Shown piece by piece: positions 39,400 to 52,959 of a stretch of DNA of 64,000 nucleotides. The stretch spans positions 25,227,883 to 25,291,882 of the forward strand of contig NC_088789.1 of the NCBI RefSeq assembly GCF_949628265.1, read 5' to 3'. The first letter of the stretch is position 1; every line of letters starts with the position of its first letter. Made by a program: the position numbers and the translations under genes. Below the pieces are notes generated by a model. It ran no database searches. It saw nothing but the letters and a program-made list of their open reading frames with translations, and was not told the DNA's origin. Source of the stretch: Cloeon dipterum. Its lineage: Eukaryota > Arthropoda > Insecta > Ephemeroptera > Baetidae.

Positions 39400-39960
39400 A
39401 GACGTTTTCCTGAACGCTTGTCAATAATAATTGCTTTCACATCAGATATTCACAACAGACACGCGGCTCTTTCTTTCCTTTCCTTCTGCTCGGCGATTAT
39501 TTCGCAGAGTGAGTTGAGTCGGGCTCGTTAAATAAATAAATAAATAAATATTTGACGTGCGGCGTGGAAGATGTCATTGCGGTTGATCGATAATTAGATG
39601 CGCCGCGTTTACTACGCCGCGCATCAATTATTCAATGGGGGATGTAGTAAACGCGCGCACGGGCCAATCAGCCAGCCGGGCCGCGCAAGAGGTGCATTTT
39701 CTGCACCGTTCGCTCGCGTGCGCCCAGAGCGGCAGCACCGAGAGAGCGGTCAACGACCCTCTCGTCTCCAACACAAGAGCTGCATGTTGCACATCGTTTG
39801 ACCCACTTTGCGAATAAACCCCCGGCCACCAACGCCGCTGCAGGGTCAAATCGGCACAACCCTCTTTTGCATAATACGTAATTATATACGCCGTTCAAAA
39901 TTGATTGCCGACCCGAGCCGCTCTTTAGAGAAGAAAAATGTTGAATGCCTCCAGCGGAAC
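39400..39960. other. CpG-rich block, no supported exon
   Basis: Contains an (AATA)n tract near 39,530 and an inverted pair tagatgcgccgcg...tacgccgcgcatcaa (39,595-39,628), which would form a stem around tttac. Possibly a promoter- or enhancer-like island; no exon. Confidence 0.3.
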
Positions 39961-41021
39961 GGGAAAAATTGATGGAAATTGGACAGACTTTTTGTTTTTA
40001 ATTTAAATTTTTGAAAAACATCATATTTTTTCTTTTATTTTTTCCAATTTGACGGTTTTGACAAACAATTACAACAATTGTTATAATTTTGAATTGTGTT
40101 ATTCTGAATTAAAAAAGAACTGGTTGTGCCCTCCACCTCAACGAACCTGTGCTCTCAAAGCCCAGATGTGATGATACCAAGAAAGTATATAATAAATTGC
40201 CGCAACAACTTCGACATATTTATTGGGGATTTCAGCAGTTTTGTGAACTACATCAAGGAACATTGTGGATTGAATATTTTAGTGATTTTAGTTTGAAGTA
40301 AAATGCATCGAAATGTTCTAGCTGGCACAATATTTGACCATGATAGAATAAAATATATTTGAATTTGACTAAACAAGGTGTGATAATCGAATCAGGATTA
40401 GTATCAATTAAATTTCAGATTTTGCAGAATATCTAGAAAACTAAACAATTATTTTTCAATGTTTTTCTGCTTGATTTCCCTTTCATTCATTGCGATCCAT
40501 CCAATTTTATGAGCTGAATTTTCATTCTGACGAAATAAATTCGTTGTTTTACAAAAGGTGACAGTGCTCTCTGCTTGATTTGCATGAAAACTTTGGAGTT
40601 AAGTTTCTTAGAAAATAAAATAACAATCGGACAAAATTTTGATTTTTTTTGCAATTTTCAGAAGGTATTTAAGGTAAGGGCAAGGCCAAAAATTAATTTT
40701 CCACTTTAAAATCGAATTTGGAATTTCGAAGCCAGTTTTAGCTCACAATCAGCTAACGGTTTTTCGGAAATTCGAAGCTCGTTACTGGCTTAAGCGAGAT
40801 AACTGCTCAAATTCTATTCCGCAGATTATTGAATGATACGGCTTAATTGTTGTTATAATGGCAATAAATTAAACCAGGCGTAAATTAATTGTTGTTGTTT
40901 GAAAAATATTTAAAAATTGAAAAAATGTTATTTAAAATTGAAAATATATCTTTTACTTTTGGTAGACCGATTTTATACATTCACACACAGGCGATGAACG
41001 TTTATGGTTGAATTATAGCCG
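39961..41021. other. AT-rich intronic stretch
   Basis: Nothing recognised. Confidence 0.5.
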
Positions 41022-41438
41022 ATTCACCAGTTGCATAAACTCTTAGTATTCGAAGCCACCAACAGATGGCGCCACCGTATACTTTGTAATAAATTTCATT
41101 TTAAGGCACTTCTTCTGTGATTTCAGATTCAATCCTGCTACTGATGTGCATTCTTCACTTGATATGCTTTATTTTGACATGCTGAAAACCAAAATCAGTC
41201 TAGTCATTCGCCGAAGAAACGTTGGAAAAACTTAATGTTTAAATAAATAGCATGTCACGATTCTACGGCGATTGGCTCAACCAATTTTGGTTTTCAGCAC
41301 GTCAAAATAAAGCATATTAAGTGAAGAACGCACAGTGGCAGGATTGAGTCTTAAATCGCAGCGGAAATGCCTTAAAATGAAATGTATTACAATGTATACG
41401 GTGGCGCCATCTGTTGGTCGCTTCGACCACTGGTGAAT
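41022..41438. mobile_element. Fold-back (MITE-like) element with arms of about 180-200 bp
   Basis: Left arm 41022-41221 and right arm 41259-41438 are inverted copies around a spacer of about 37 bp. Terminal blocks are attcaccagt / actggtgaat; inside are ccaacagatggcgccaccgt / acggtggcgccatctgttgg and gctttattttgaca / cgtcaaaataaagc. The left arm has a small extra segment near 41,035. Single motif copies of agatggc(a/g)ccacc also occur at 18,237 and 18,415, which suggests related debris. Confidence 0.85.
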
Positions 41439-43440
41439 TTTCGTCAAATTTATTTAATTAAATACTGTAAATCTAGAACTGCAGAGAACTTTCAATAAAT
41501 TGATAAATATTTTTATGAATCAAGTCTAGGAGATTTTTTATTATATTATTTATTATAACTACAGTGTCAAATATTTTTAAAAGGTCACTTATTTATGAAT
41601 AAAAAATCTAGAAAAACGTACAAATGAAAGATAAAAAGGTTAAAAAATGCTACAAATCAAGCCGAACTGAATTGGATGGGCAAAGTGAGTGTTAGATTCT
41701 ATCCTGTTCAGATTCAGACTAAGGGTGAGGCAATCGTAATCACTGGGGTATCGGTCGGTGCGATCGGCGCGGTGATTTGAATTTCAGCAGTTTCGGCTGT
41801 CAGGGCGGCTGTCTCGTGAATCAAAGTGACGTCACGCTCGCGTGCCGGTGCAACAAGGAAAAAGATCGCGCTTGGCCGAAAAGTAAAATCCTTTCCTTTC
41901 GCGTTGAGAAGGCGGATTCGAGAGGGTGGGTGGGTTGGTGGGTGCATGGCTCGATAGGCTGGCTCGTAAATAAACATCTGTGCCTTCCTTCTTTTTCTTT
42001 CTCTCTCTCTTTCCGCTGCTCATTTCTTCACAGACCATTGATTTCGGATTTCATTTCGCTCCCCCGCCTTGCGAAGAGCCGCAACCATCCACCCTCGTCG
42101 CTCAAGATTAAGTTGCACCGTTTATGGCTCACTCCGCGCCTATTTCATACTTCTAACTCACTCCCATTATTTCTTGAGAATATAATAAATCGTATGTTTA
42201 AAGTGAAGCGGCTTTAATAGGATCAGAAAAGAGGTGCGGTTCTTTAAAAAAAAAATTTTTTTTCATGCAAACCGATAAATTGGGAGGAAAAGACGTGCAC
42301 TGTGAGCTGCTGCCGGGATGGATTTTCTATGGTTTTCGTGTAATCTGCCGTTTAAAAGGCAGTTTTATGTTTTCGCTTTTTACAATGCCAACGGAAAATC
42401 TGGCTTTGCTCAACAATGATTTTCTCATTGTCAGATACAGAAAAATTAGCAAGTTTTAAAAGAGAGAAATGCTCCAACTGAGTTACAAACTAGTGGAAAG
42501 AAATTTGGGACGATCTTTTTTTGTGTATAATATGACCTGTATTTTCCAAATTTTAAAACAAATCAGGAAATTTGCAAATAACTAAAAGAGATGAAGGAAA
42601 AATGTATCCGTTTTGGAGTTCTTTCCAAAAACAAAAATTTTGATATCAATAATTTGGTCATTGTTTATACTATTTTCCGTAAAATATCTAAAGATTTGCA
42701 ATTTATTGTAAAATCATGATGAGCTGATGTGCTCTTTTGAACACATGCGATTAGGTACTAAGATTGGCAAAAAATAACATGCAAGGTCAGGAGATACATA
42801 ATTACATTAAGCTTTAAATAACAGTGCATACCCAAATTCTGCAATATTTACATAAAATGCAATTCATAAAGCATACGTACCTACATATAAGACATTCCAC
42901 CAGTAATATTAGGTAACTAGTTTAGTTTTAAATTGTTTAAATCCAACTAAAATTAAATAATTTATTATTTAACATTTTATTTAATATAATATTTTCTGTT
43001 AAAATGAGGTGTTTTTATGTAATTGAATTTAAATTTAATCCGCAAGGGAATTTTTAAATATAGGCCCAGGCCGGAAATTATCAACTAATCATGATTAAAA
43101 TTCCCTGGGATGCCATGTAACGATGTTCATATTAAGATTATAATTAAAATTGCTATTGTGAGTTATAAGCTGAGGATGTCGGTAGATGAGCGTCTCAACT
43201 GGATTCAAATGTTATTTGTCGCGCAAGAAGTTCTATTTAATTTGTTCACATGATTGGGGGCATGAATTGGTAACTTAAGCGTGGTGGAGGGGTTACGCCT
43301 GATAGCCAATCTATTTGGAGCTTTGATTACTTTTTAAAATCACTCACCTCTCAGTCAAGTATTTTTTTTAAATAAAATTTCGTTTTAGTACTTTCGAAAA
43401 CTAATATATCCAATAAATAAATTTCACGGTGATAACGAGC
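41439..43440. other. Intronic stretch with one GC-richer island
   Basis: 41,690-42,200 is GC-richer, with gtgggtgggttggtgggtgc near 41,926 and tttctctctctctttccgct near 41,998. The rest is AT-rich. No exon recognised. Confidence 0.45.
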
Positions 43441-43459
43441 GCAAATAAATTGTGCCCTG

Positions 43460-43663
43460 CAAAACCTGTCGGTTATTGAGGGATGAAAAAGGCGATAGAA
43501 AGGTCACTCGTGCTTATCGGCGTTTCTTTGTCAAAAAAATTTGACTTCCCGACGAGGGCGACAATGGCAATCGAAGGGCCAAATCGCATCAATCATCGTG
43601 CAGCGTGCATAATGTGCCGTTTGACAGCGATCGGAGCGAGAGAGGCTCGAAGAAGGAGGGCGG

Positions 43664-43694
<31 letters not shown>

Positions 43695-44253
43695 GGTCCT
43701 TCTGGGGGCCACACGCAGAATTAAATCGTCTGCTGCGATGACAGCCGCAATAATGATTACAGAAGGGGGGATTTCCAGAGCACAATATCAGCGCGGCGGC
43801 GGTGGCAGTGGCGGTGGCGAGGGTGAATCTCAGTCAGTCAGTGTGTGCATGTCGGTCGGTCAGGCAGCGGCGGTACGCGCGGCGCCTATCGCTGCTTCGA
43901 CACCCCTAAAACTCTGTCTGCTCCGAATTTTTGCGGCCGTGATTAACGCGCCGCCGTGGCGAGTGAGTGAGTGATATTGACCGGCGTTGAAATAGTCTCG
44001 GAAAATTTTAAAACAAACACACACACAAACACACGGTCGCGGCGGAACCGGCGGCGGACGGAGGCAGCGAGCGAGCGAGCGAGCGGTGCATGGGCGGTAA
44101 ATGTCAGAAGCACAAGCAGCAGCCCTTACACCGGCCGGTAAATCAATACTCACAGCGTAGAGAGGGCCAGAGAGCGTCGAGCCAGTCTTACGGCATGAGT
44201 GCTGGCGGCTGCCGGCAGTAGAGACACACTCGCACGATAGCAGCCACACAACC
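43460..44253 (+). promoter_or_regulatory. RhoGAP100F: CpG-island promoter / 5' UTR of SYD-1 first exon 1B
   Basis: About 800 bp of CpG-rich sequence. It has a CT (GAGA-type) tract at 43,670-43,694, a ggcggcggtggcagtggcgg segment, and (GAGC)n at 44,067-44,085. Short upstream frames precede the exon's ATG, for example MSAGGCRQ-stop from 44,195. The layout is that of a TATA-less developmental promoter. Confidence 0.45.
43670..43694 (+). repeat. (CT)n microsatellite
   Basis: A 25-base CT run inside the CpG island upstream of exon 1B; GAGA-type site on the minus strand. Confidence 0.95.
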
Positions 44254-44322
44254 ATGGTCGGCGGCACCAAGGAGAAGAAGAAGAAAAATGAGACGCGATT
44301 TTGGAATATGTTCAACCACCAG
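44254..44322 (+). CDS. RhoGAP100F: SYD-1 / RhoGAP100F candidate alternative first coding exon 1B (Lys-rich)
   Basis: The start sits in a near-ideal context (cacaaccatgg) and opens a 23-codon frame beginning MVGGTKEKKKKNE and ending FNHQ, directly followed by the donor CAG|GTGAGT in phase 0. That phase fits the acceptor at 57,418. The product would replace MLCCGRRK by a strongly basic N-terminus, which could bind acidic phospholipids (inferred). It lies at the end of a CpG island, as expected for a first exon. I assign it to SYD-1 by strand, phase and position; another nested gene cannot be excluded from sequence alone. Confidence 0.6.
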
Positions 44323-45420
44323 GTGAGTGCCCTGCCTCAGGCCCCTTCAGCCAGCCGCTCCAATCATCGGCAATCGATTTTTTTTTCACCGCGGCACCCG
44401 CTCTCCCTTCTGGCACCGCGCTCGCTGCCGTCGGGAAATTGGGGGAAATGTGCAGATATTTGCTGCAGGAAATCCAGTCACAGCCGAACGCATCGATTTT
44501 CACGCCGCGCCGAATGAATTAATCCCGTTATTTGTTGCTGCCGATCGAACTAAAAATTAAATTCAGTTTCTCCTGAAGGAAGGTTCGCAAGGAAAACAAT
44601 TTATTAATTTAGACTTCAAAGCTACAGAGGTTACCGTGAAAATTTAAAAAATAAATTGCGTCTTAAATTCACGGCAACGAAAAAAATCATATTTCTGTCT
44701 ACTAAAACAAACATTTCTCCCACCAATGCATAGATCTTGACGATAGGAATCGCTACAAAGCCTAATTAACATAATAAAACCGTGCAAATAATTAAAAAAA
44801 TATTCAAAATCTAAATTTGAACTGTTTTCGGAGGAAATTTCCGATCTGGTTTTATTGCCTGCTCCGAGTGGGCGATTGGGGCGAAAGTATGATTCACCCG
44901 TGTCGAGAGTGAACGCGTATAAACACGATGGGAAACAGGAAAAAACAAGCCACTCGGCGCCGCTCCAGTCAATCGTCAAACATGGAGGACCCTTGCTCTC
45001 TCTCGAATGGATCCAGCATCCAGCGGCAGCCTCCAGCTGGCGACAATCAAAAAAGAGCAGCACGTGCAGGGGTGGGCGTTCCTTTCCCTTCCTTTCAGTC
45101 CGCTCTGCTCTGCTCTCCGAAACTCTGTTTTATTTTTTTTTTGTCTCGTCGTCGGCTGCTGCTGGAAAAAGGTCTTATGCAAATTCGCGTGCGCAATTGC
45201 AGCGCTCAGACTCGGCAAATAGCGCAAAATCCATTATTGAGCCCTTGAGAGAGCTTGCGAGAGAGCGGCAGATAATTAAAAGACGAGAGAGAAAGAGATA
45301 GAGAGTCGGCCAAGTGCTGTCATTTCTTTTTCCGCTGCTGCCACTACAGCCAGACATTGTTCCACGACACTCTCTGCCACTTCTTCCTCTAATTATATAT
45401 CTGATGTCTCCAGCTGCGAA
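44323..45420. other. GC-richer start of the intron after exon 1B
   Basis: CpG-rich sequence continues past the donor. A second island lies at 44,850-45,420, with cttgagagagcttgcgagag. Open frames on both strands overlap and show no domain. Likely regulatory. Confidence 0.35.
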
Positions 45421-46340
45421 CCGTCAAAATTTTGCTTTATAGCTACAGGTTCACAGCGGAAATTGCGGGGAAGGTTCATCTGATTATATAATTTGCTCTT
45501 CAGGAGACACGTAGAATTTATCAATAAATTGCCTGACAATGAGTGACAGTAGAATATTTTACTTTTTCTTCGTATATATTTTCCATATTTTTATTTTTTA
45601 GGCTTGTCTTTTTCTCTGTTAAATCTTTCTTAATGAATTCAGTTGATTTTTATCAATAAATATTTGAGGTTAAATCCTAATGGATAAAAAGATAATTTTA
45701 TTGCATTTAATTGTGATTCAATAATCAGACCGGAAAAAATATCATTTTATTCTAGAAAAAATCTAGGGAGTCTTAGAATTTTGAAAAATATTAGAAAATG
45801 GGCCATTCTTACAAATTGTTTTATGTAAAGTTATAAACAGATATCGCTATTTGCAATTTCATGTCATTTCCACTCCGATTTTTCACATTTACTTTGGTTT
45901 TTCGTGCTGATAAATTCGTCTCTTTAAAAAAATCCATTTTTTTTAGGCAGTTCAATATTCTTTTTATTAAGGTAAATCAAGTTTCTGGACTTTGCATGGT
46001 TTTTTGACTCTTCAAAAGGCAAAAAACTATTTAAGCGCAGGAAAACCTTAATTTTAAGGGATTTAAATTTACCAGAGAGGAACTAATGACAGCTGGAGAG
46101 GAAAATCACAAGAGTTTAAAGCAATTATCGTAAATTTTTTAATCAAATTTTGGACAGGTAAAATATCGAATTAAGTCAAAACGTCTGAAAATGCAGACAT
46201 CATGGGTTTGAAAATTGTCTGTTATTTTTAAATTGGATTTATAATAATTTTTCTGCAATGTAAAATGTTTTCCTGCGCTTTGAGAATTACTCATTTACAT
46301 CATAAGAGCCTATAAAAACGTCTGAGAATTAAAAAAAATA
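45421..46340. other. AT-rich intronic stretch
   Basis: Nothing recognised. Confidence 0.5.
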
Positions 46341-47490
46341 TATATTATAATTGCATTTAGCGCAGCCAACTCGGTGTTCAGCGAGCCGATTAAAAAAATT
46401 CCCTACACTTAATAAAAACAAACAGCCTGCTAAGCACCGGAGTCTACCCAAAAACTTTTATTACGAAGGAAAAAAAGAGTTGAAGCAAACGCACGAGGAA
46501 ATAATGAAGTGCGTAACATTTTTTGCTCATTTTTTAAGAATGCGGTTGCCTACGTTGGATTAATTTAAGACCCAGCCTCGACTGTTTATTCGCGGCAAAT
46601 AGCAACTCGACTCAGCGCCGGGCGCAAGGTTTTCACGAAAAAACAAGCCTGGCAGTGTGCGGTTTAGTGCATTAAAGAAACAAGAGCTTGTGGGGTTGTG
46701 TTGACTCAAAAAGGGGCCGCGATCGATACAACCACGACTCAAAATTTCATGTTGGCTGCAAAACCCACCGTTTTGCGAAAATAATAATACACAGTCAACA
46801 ATTGTAAGCGTCTAATTGACTAAGCGTCTAATTCTCACCGCTCAATTTTTAACAAATAAATGTCTAGAGGCGAAAAATACTCTAACAAATATTATTTTTA
46901 ATTTTAAAAAAATTAGAACTTCAAGAAATAGGTAAAAATTGTAAAAAAATGAGGGTTTCCTGTTGTCAGGGTTTCACTGTATTTTTTTTTAATGACAATT
47001 CAGTTTTTGGCAACCCTGCTAATTGATTCAGCTCAATCTAGAGTTTCATGCAGCTGGCTGAGTTGCAAACCGCAGGAATTCATCGGGCGGAGGCGATAGG
47101 AATGCGCCGCCGCCGCCGCCGCCGCCGCCAGCATCAGTTTTTTCTTTTTGTTTTTCTCGCGCGCGCGGAGGGGCTTTTATCAGTGCATTTATTCGCGCTG
47201 GTTGCATAACTAATGCTCTGCGCCTTTTGAAAAGCTTTCTCGCTTGGCAAAAGCCGAGTATGAAGCACAACGGACCGACGGACGAAAGACTCGACCCGCC
47301 AGCCACTCACAAAGAGAGACGGATTGCGCCGACACAAAACACGCTCTGCTTCTGCGCCTAATTTGTTTTGCAAATTCGCACACGACAAACGGAAAGGTCA
47401 AAAGCTACAAAGGTACATCGCAATCAGGGCTACAAAGTTCTCATGCTAAAATTAGTGTTGGAATATCATCTCGTGCTCGCTAATTTTTAT
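46340..47490. other. GC-richer blocks, no supported exon
   Basis: Contains a (GCC)n tract at about 47,105-47,129 and gcgcgcgcggagg near 47,159. No splice-bounded coding exon seen. Confidence 0.3.
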
Positions 47491-48640
47491 TTGACTTGGT
47501 AATATGCTTTCTGGTTTATGAAATACATTGTTATTTATTCGTCGAAAATTAGCAGATTGACTATTACATGAAAATTTTACGGTTTTACAAGTCTGGTAGT
47601 TGATCTCTACGTCAACAATAATTTTTGAGTTAAAAATGGTAAAAATATAAGGATTTGAAATCGAAAAAGTTAAAACTTTTATAATTTTGAATATTTAATT
47701 AAATTATTTAAGCCAATTAACTGAATCCGTTTAATTAATACGAGGAAATTACAAAAAACAGGCTGCCAATACTAAAAACAGACTGTAAATATATTTGAAT
47801 TATGCTGGGAGGAATAAGGAAGCTTATATTAATTTTTCTGCATCTTATAATAATTTAAAGATGAAATGTAAATAACTTTTAAATTGTAATTTTGCATTTT
47901 AGTCATGCAATGTGCAAAACAAAGTAAACTCACAAGGTTGATCGTATATAGAAATTGATTTGTTTTTGTCGCAGTATTTGCACAAACACAGTCCTCACTC
48001 GCGCAGAAGTGATAGATCAATTTTTTACAGCTGAAAAAATATGAAAACCCGTGACAAGCGTGTCGTAAACATGTGTCTGTCAGCAAAAATGGCTCCCTGC
48101 CATTTTTTAGTACATAGGGGTGCTAAAAAGCTTTGAAGGCCTCAATTTATTTAAATGGCTCGTCAGTTTGTAGAAGTGAAAATTGTTGTGAAGTCTGTGT
48201 TTGCTAATTTGTATGTCAGTCTGTAATTAAATAATTTTTAAACAGGCTGGAAAAAAATGGAGATTTCTAGTTTGTGCGCAAATATTTATTTTGGCTGAAT
48301 CTCCATAATGTGGATGGTTTGATTTTAAATCTTGATTTCCCTCTCAATTAAAAATTCAGACCATTAAAATCTGCATTTTTTGACTTAGGAAGAATTAAAA
48401 AACTCGAAAACTGTAAGAATAATTAATGAATTTAGTAGAAATGCATGTTTGCTCAATTTTCGTTACAAAAAAAAATTATAAAATTGTCCCTTTCTGATTT
48501 TGAACCAAAAAGCCTTAATAATTAAGTCGACTTTTTGCCAATTCTCCAAAAATTCCCATCTCCAGAATTTAAAATCCTGGAGGGTTACTTTGCTCGTAAT
48601 TAATTTCCAACCTGCTAGCTTCGAGCTTCCCAAGTGGATA
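47491..48640. other. AT-rich intronic stretch
   Basis: Nothing recognised. Confidence 0.5.
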
Positions 48641-49230
48641 GCAAATCGACGAGAGTTGAATTTCAGCCACGTCTGGTGCTCGAGAGGAGAGCTAGAGAGA
48701 GCGGCGCGTGATTAAACAAATCAAAGTTTAATGAAGGCGGCCGAGCTGGGCGAGAGAGGCGGCGTGTGGGCGCGAATCGAGAGAGAACGAGGGTGAAGAT
48801 GGAACACAGTCGCCGCGGCCGCGGTGTTTTATTGATTGATGGAGCAGCAGGAAAGCAGCTCATTCTCATTCCGAGCAAAAGCGAGCCTCGAATCCTGTCC
48901 GGTCTGGCGGCGCTGTCTCAACAGCCAATTATGCCGCACTTGCATTGTGTGTCCGCTCCGACCGGCCGGCCGGCCATTAAAAGTGCTGCGAGAGCACTAC
49001 TTGATTTGCTCTCGTGAAATAATTATTGCAGCCGCAAAAGAGCCAGACGGGTGGACGAGACAGACACACAGACGCGCGCGCGTGCGTGAGCGTGTGCCTT
49101 ATTTATTGCCGGCGATCAGATCAGCGTCAGCGGGCGCTAGGGATTTCTCATTCCTCTCTCGCTCAATTTCTCTTCTTCTTCTTCTTTTGGGTAAACAAAA
49201 ACAGGTGTCCGATTGTATCACGCGCTGAGA
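48640..49230. other. CpG-rich block, no supported exon
   Basis: Contains gagagcggcgcgtg, cgccgcggccgcgg, ccggccggccggcc, gacgcgcgcgcgtgcg and a (TTC)n tract near 49,170. Promoter/enhancer-like. Confidence 0.3.
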
Positions 49231-50930
49231 GTGGCTTTTTACTTTTTTATTGCATTCTTAAAGTGACAGGAGAAATATTGAGCACATCTAAAGAGCATTT
49301 TGGTACGGCAAAAAGGATTCTATTAAAGTCCAAAATGTAATGTATTGATTTATTTTTATTTTAGAAAAAAATTGGCTGCAAGGTTTGCATGTTATTCAAA
49401 TGTGAGGACTCTTTACCTAATTGAAATTTTAATTTATTTCAAAACGAAGATATCACCAAATACGCCGTTGGAGACGAATCGAAATTTGCAAAAAAAAAAT
49501 GATCAAGCAATGTAGAAAATTTTAAAATCCTTTTTCATTATTGCATATTGTTAACAAATTGCAATTTGATCAACTGCTTATCGTAGCCAACAATTGTTGC
49601 CAGCTTATAGGCATTTTTTCCATGTTATTATTTTTGCTTTTTTAGATATTCGTAATTTTTAAAAGATTTTATTTAAATTTTTATGACTGCACAGCAATAT
49701 GCTAGCAAAATCAAAAGAAATCAACATTCGTTAGTGTCGAAGTTAAATGAGTATTAAGAAATTGCTACTTATTATTCAGCTCTTTAATAGTACTTCACAA
49801 AAGGAATTTTCTTTATCAAAAATTAAAAAAAAACCCAGCGTTGTTGGAAAATAAATGTGAGGCTTTTTAAAATTCAATACATATAAATGCAATTATTTTG
49901 GCTTCTAAATGAGAAAGTGAAACAAAACCCACGCCATTAAATCGAATCGGGTACAGCGCAGAGCCAACTTCGTAGGCCAAAGGTCACGCGCACATAAAAA
50001 TGGTGTAAAATCAATTTTACTTTGTTAAGCAATTGTTTTCAGATTTTTCCATTAAATTAATTAAAAATATTTTTCTCCGAACTGAATTCAGAACTGATGC
50101 AGATCATCACTTTTGACGAGTAAAAGAAGGATGATGCAGGGGGTTTTAATGCACCCCTAAATTTTCCAGGGGTTGGTCTAATGAAAAATAGCCCAAAAAT
50201 CAGCGTGTTGGTGTTGTAGCTTCTCCTTTTAAGAAAATAAATAAAAAATAATAAGTGATGACTTTTTGCTGCAGCAGCCCAGCAGCCATGTTCCAAAATT
50301 TCAAAAGTTTTGTTTCAATCCTTAACGGGGCACAATGACTATAGTTGGTTTTATTTAATTTTTAATTTTTTCTTATCAGTTATTTCTTAGAATTCATTTT
50401 CCTCAGGAAGTTCCTCTCATTTTAAAGTATTCCATGTTTTGATCAATATTTTATTTCTGTATAGCCTTTTTTGTTTTTTACTGATTAAATCTAGTCACAT
50501 TTTGTGAATTTTCGCCAATTTATCGATTTTTGAACCACACCACGTTGATTTCCGGAAAATAAATTTATTCCACCAGGCAGTTAAGGATTCTTTGGTGTTA
50601 CTTGGAACAAAAATCACACTATCACATCAATTTTATGGACTCCTCATAAATTATGAATGAATTTTTCTAGTTTCTCATACCCTAATAAGATCAACAAATT
50701 AAATGGAGAGTTAAAAATATTCATTTTTAATTTTTTTTAAGTGCAAATATTTACAGCTTGAGAAAATAGTTTACATTGTAGATTTTAGTCGTTTTTTTCT
50801 TCATCTGTATGACGCTATTTACCCGTAACGATGTGAGGAAAAATAATCCAATTAAATTAAACTCATTACTCTACTGTTAAATCAAACGTTTTTAGAATAC
50901 AAATCTAAAATAAACGGATAAAATTTCGCC
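49231..50930. other. AT-rich intronic stretch
   Basis: Nothing recognised. Confidence 0.5.
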
Positions 50931-51520
50931 TTTCAAGCTTGCAGATTGATCCGGCTTTCAGAAAAACGCCGATGAAAATCAATATTCAAATTTTCAGCAT
51001 TGTCTGCGCTGAACAGAGACGGCCGTCGGGCGTGAAAAAACAGGCGACGAGCCTCTTTTCACGCGCGGCCCGACTCTCGGCTCTCGGCTCTCTCGCACCC
51101 AGCCAACACACAACAACAGAGATTGAATTCCGTTTTGTATGTGTGAGTGTGTCGTTTATTGAAAAAGCACGGGTCTCGTTTGCATAATGGATATTCGTGG
51201 CGCGCGCGAGTGAGTGAGAGCAAGAGCATCTGCTAAATATGAACGGGCGGGCACACACAGCCCTTTCACCCCCATCCCCCTTCCCCCTCCGCCCCGTCGA
51301 GCGCAAGCCGAGAGTCGAGTGGCTGAAGAGCAGGTGGCACTGCCACCGCTGCCTTTGGAGTAACCGTGACGTCAGCCGAAAAACGTAAAAATACTCGTCA
51401 TTCATGCACCTTACAATTGCAGGCGGTGTGCTGTGCGTGCGGAAGAGGGCGTTATTCTAATTGCACACCCCTCCGCTCCGGCCGTTCACGACCCCGCCGG
51501 CTTGCTCTTTAAAGTGGGTC
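50930..51520. other. CpG-rich block, no supported exon
   Basis: Contains ctcggctctcggctctctcg, tggcgcgcgcgagtgagtga and a C-rich cccccatcccccttccccct. A cAMP-response-like tgacgtca occurs near 51,367 (gtgacgtcag). Enhancer- or promoter-like. Confidence 0.3.
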
Positions 51521-51949
51521 TGCGCTGAAATATTTTTTTTCTCTAATTGGAAAATTCCCTAAGACTGCTGGGGAAAGGTTTACAATTTTCCGGGGTTAAC
51601 CGCTGAAATTTCTGAGAATCCGCTGATCACTTTTTCCGTAGTAAAAATCAGGATTTATTTTCCCAGAAGGGAAATTTACGTCGAAATTCGCACAATGTTA
51701 GCCAGATTTTGATGAGAGGGATTTAAATCAAGCGAAAAACATCTTGATTTTATTTTAGCTCTTTCCAAATCATTGGAATAATTTGCGAATTCGAAACAAT
51801 CAAATTTTTATTCATTGTTGACCTGTTAACATCCACTTTAAACGTACAAAATGTCCGCGGGCGAATGGGAGAAAGAAAATAATAAAAAAAACCGTCATTA
51901 ATATTTTACCCTGGCGAAAATTGATGGCTTGGAGTCATTATAAAAAATG

Positions 51950-52830
51950 GGTCAGCGGTGCTGAAATCGCATCAGTCATTTGCATATTTATTTATTGCTT
52001 TGTCTGAGCGACCGGCGAAAGCATCGGATTGCGCCCGTGGCGAACCGGAATGACCCATTTTACTCGCGTAGTACACGTACGACGACGACGACGAGGAGTG
52101 TGCCCTTGCGCAGTGCTGCCCTCCGAAGGGGCTGTCGGCGGCGGGAACTAAGCCTTGCGGGTCGATGCCGCCGCCGAGCTGAATAGGGAATACAGGGGTT
52201 TCGCCGCGTGTCGCCATGGAGATGCGCCAGCCAGACTTGAAACTGCGCTCGCTCACTCGTTTTGCTACCTGGAAAATTCATTAACTTTATATCGCATTTC
52301 CTCAATCAGAAAACTTCTCGACGAGATTAAATAAACACAGGAGGCTGGCCGGAATTTCTCTTTAATCCCCTGTTATGTATTATACCCGTGCGTCGGATTC
52401 GAAATTAAAAAAGTTTGTTAAAAATAAAAACGAACGTTTCTTTTTCACGGAATTTACGAGCTGCCGGCGCGTGGCGCGGAATTTTACTACGGCGCCGCGA
52501 CTGACACGAATTTCGGTTTCATCCCGAAATCGATTTTCTCTCTCCTCCCGCTATATTGATATGGATTTTCGAGTTTGCTCTGTGATGCTGCTGCATTCGC
52601 CACGGCTGCCAACTGTTGTGCACCCCCTTATCACTTCGGGACCCAATAAAATTCACGCCAAATCGATTCATCTCGAAAAATTGCCCCGTCCGCAACAGGC
52701 TGCTTCAATTTCAATCAAATTCAGAAAATGTTGGGGGGAGAGTGCTAGGAGTGCAGCGGAAATGTCGGCAAATGCGGTTGTGCCTGGCCGCGAAATGGTC
52801 CGTTGACCTAGTTTAGTGGGTGATTAAAAG
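51950..52830. other. GC-richer blocks, no supported exon
   Basis: Near 52,078 lies a (CGA)n tract (acgacgacgacgacgaggag). On the minus strand it encodes a Ser run inside a 94-codon open frame (52,256-51,972) without a recognisable domain. Whether any of this is transcribed cannot be told from sequence. Confidence 0.3.
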
Positions 52831-52959
52831 GGGTTTTTGCGGAGGATGGGTTTAAATTAAATCTGAAGTAGGTTTCAGTTTTTAATGAACGTCAAGTTTT
52901 ACTATTTTTAAATGTTTCAACTTTTTAACCCTTATTTAATAGATCCGCGTGATTTCATT

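Noticed and set aside
43483..43974. 163-codon plus-strand frame upstream of exon 1B
   Set aside because: Composed of CT-repeat and GGC-repeat translations in a promoter-like island; no domain and no downstream splice donor at its end.
51972..52256. 94-codon minus-strand frame with a Ser run
   Set aside because: Possible but unsupported: no family match, and an acceptor-like ttttccag just upstream is the only splice hint.
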